Source: Candidatus Magasanikbacteria bacterium GW2011_GWC2_45_8 (GTDB lineage: Bacteria > Patescibacteriota > Patescibacteriia > Magasanikbacterales > UBA10146). Taken from it: a stretch of DNA of 6,762 nt. A program made the position numbers and the translations under genes. The stretch lies in contig LCLH01000047.1 of assembly GCA_001001925.1 (NCBI GenBank), positions 1 to 6,762 of the forward strand, read 5' to 3'. Below the pieces are notes generated by a model. It did not search any database and was not told the DNA's origin. It was given only the letters and a program-made list of their open reading frames with translations. Below, piece by piece: positions 6,241 through 6,762 of this stretch; the first letter of the stretch is position 1, and every line of letters starts with the position of its first letter.

Positions 6241-6243
6241 ATT

Positions 6244-6762
6244 ATGACCAATAATTACATGCGACCATTGCAAATAGGCGTTATCGGGTCGGCCGCGGAT
6301 CTCAATTATCCGCTTAGTCTTGAGCGTGTTGCGGAAAAAGTGGGGCGTATCATTGCGCGCAAAGGTGCAACGCTTATTTTTGGCGCTGAACAAGATTATG
6401 ATTCGCTTTCTTCTGTTGCGTGTCGCGGTGCGCGTAGAGAGGGAGGGTTGGTAATCGGTGTAACGTATGGCAGAAGCAAATCAATTATAGAGCAATCAGC
6501 AAGCGCGGTTATTGCAACCGGTATGGAACGCGGCGGCGGGCGTGAAACTGCAATGGTTATGAGTTGTGATGCGGTTATTGCCATAGGAGGCGGTTCCGGA
6601 ACTTTGAACGAAATTACCATCGCATATCAGGCAGGCATTCCGGTTGTTGCGCTTAAAAATACCGGCGGCTGGAGTAGTAAGTTGGCAGACACTTATCTTG
6701 ATGAGCGCAAAAGGATGCTTATTTATTCTGCGCGCACACCGCGGGCGGCGCAGGCGCGCAGC
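6244..6762 (+). CDS. SLOG / TIGR00725-family Rossmann protein, 3'-partial
   Basis: The frame is open from the ATG at 6244 to the window end (173 codons, no stop). It looks like a TIGR00725-type protein of the LOG/DprA (SLOG) superfamily, whose members bind nucleotides; some relatives release adenine or cytokinin base from nucleoside monophosphates. Visible are the first strand and turn (LQIGVIGSAA, 9-18), GARREGGLVIGV, ATGMERGGGRETAMVMSCDAVIAIGGG, the signature GGGSGT (115-120) with LNE ending at Glu124, and GIPVVAL. The usual GGxGGVM loop after the second strand is replaced by FGAEQDYDSLS. An alternative start at 6259 (MRPLQIGVIG) matches the family N-terminus slightly better. I chose 6244 because the operator-to-ATG distance then resembles that of yerC. 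No convincing Shine-Dalgarno site precedes either. The enzymatic role is unassigned. Confidence 0.82.
   Translation, partial: MTNNYMRPLQIGVIGSAADLNYPLSLERVAEKVGRIIARKGATLIFGAEQDYDSLSSVACRGARREGGLVIGVTYGRSKSIIEQSASAVIATGMERGGGRETAMVMSCDAVIAIGGGSGTLNEITIAYQAGIPVVALKNTGGWSSKLADTYLDERKRMLIYSARTPRAAQARS

Overview
The window looks like chromosomal DNA of a small-genome bacterium, most likely a Candidate Phyla Radiation (Patescibacteria, Parcubacteria-like) member known from metagenomes. This is inferred from the gene mix: surface-sugar genes, a secreted subtilase with FG-GAP-like repeats, a YerC/YecD-type TrpR relative and a TIGR00725-type SLOG protein. Promoters lying almost on top of start codons and the near absence of strong Shine-Dalgarno sites fit this. 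All genes read in the standard bacterial code. No rRNA, tRNA, CRISPR array or insertion sequence was seen.

Left part (1-3662), surface polysaccharide. A UDP-glucose 6-dehydrogenase missing its N-terminus at the window edge is followed 1 bp later by an NAD-dependent nucleotide-sugar epimerase on the same strand. Facing them is a membrane polyprenyl-phosphate sugar-1-phosphate transferase, the enzyme type that starts glycan assembly on the lipid carrier. The first two would make activated sugars and the third would load the first sugar. The transferase is broken: about 55 bp is missing near its 3' end, the frame is shifted, and the true C-terminus (51 codons ending at 2344) is stranded in another frame. 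A large compound hairpin (2249-2342) lies between the convergent genes and ends 1 bp from that original stop codon, which supports 2344 as the original gene end.

Middle (3663-5810). A 72-bp divergent control region with overlapping, oppositely facing promoters separates the transferase from a secreted thermitase-like subtilase. The subtilase has an intact catalytic triad, no visible I9 propeptide and a C-terminal beta-propeller-like domain with a repeat period of 51-52 residues.

Right part (5811-6762). A YerC/YecD-family repressor-like gene has a near-consensus sigma-70 promoter. It is followed 38 bp later by a SLOG/TIGR00725 Rossmann gene that runs off the window. The most interesting signal is here: two copies of one palindrome, ACTTTA-N6-TAAAGT, one just before each of these two start codons, identical at 19 of 22 bases. 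The first copy also shares the TTAACTA core of the E. coli trp operator. I read this as a predicted autoregulatory YerC operator and a matching operator for the SLOG gene, a small regulon whose ligand and purpose are unknown.
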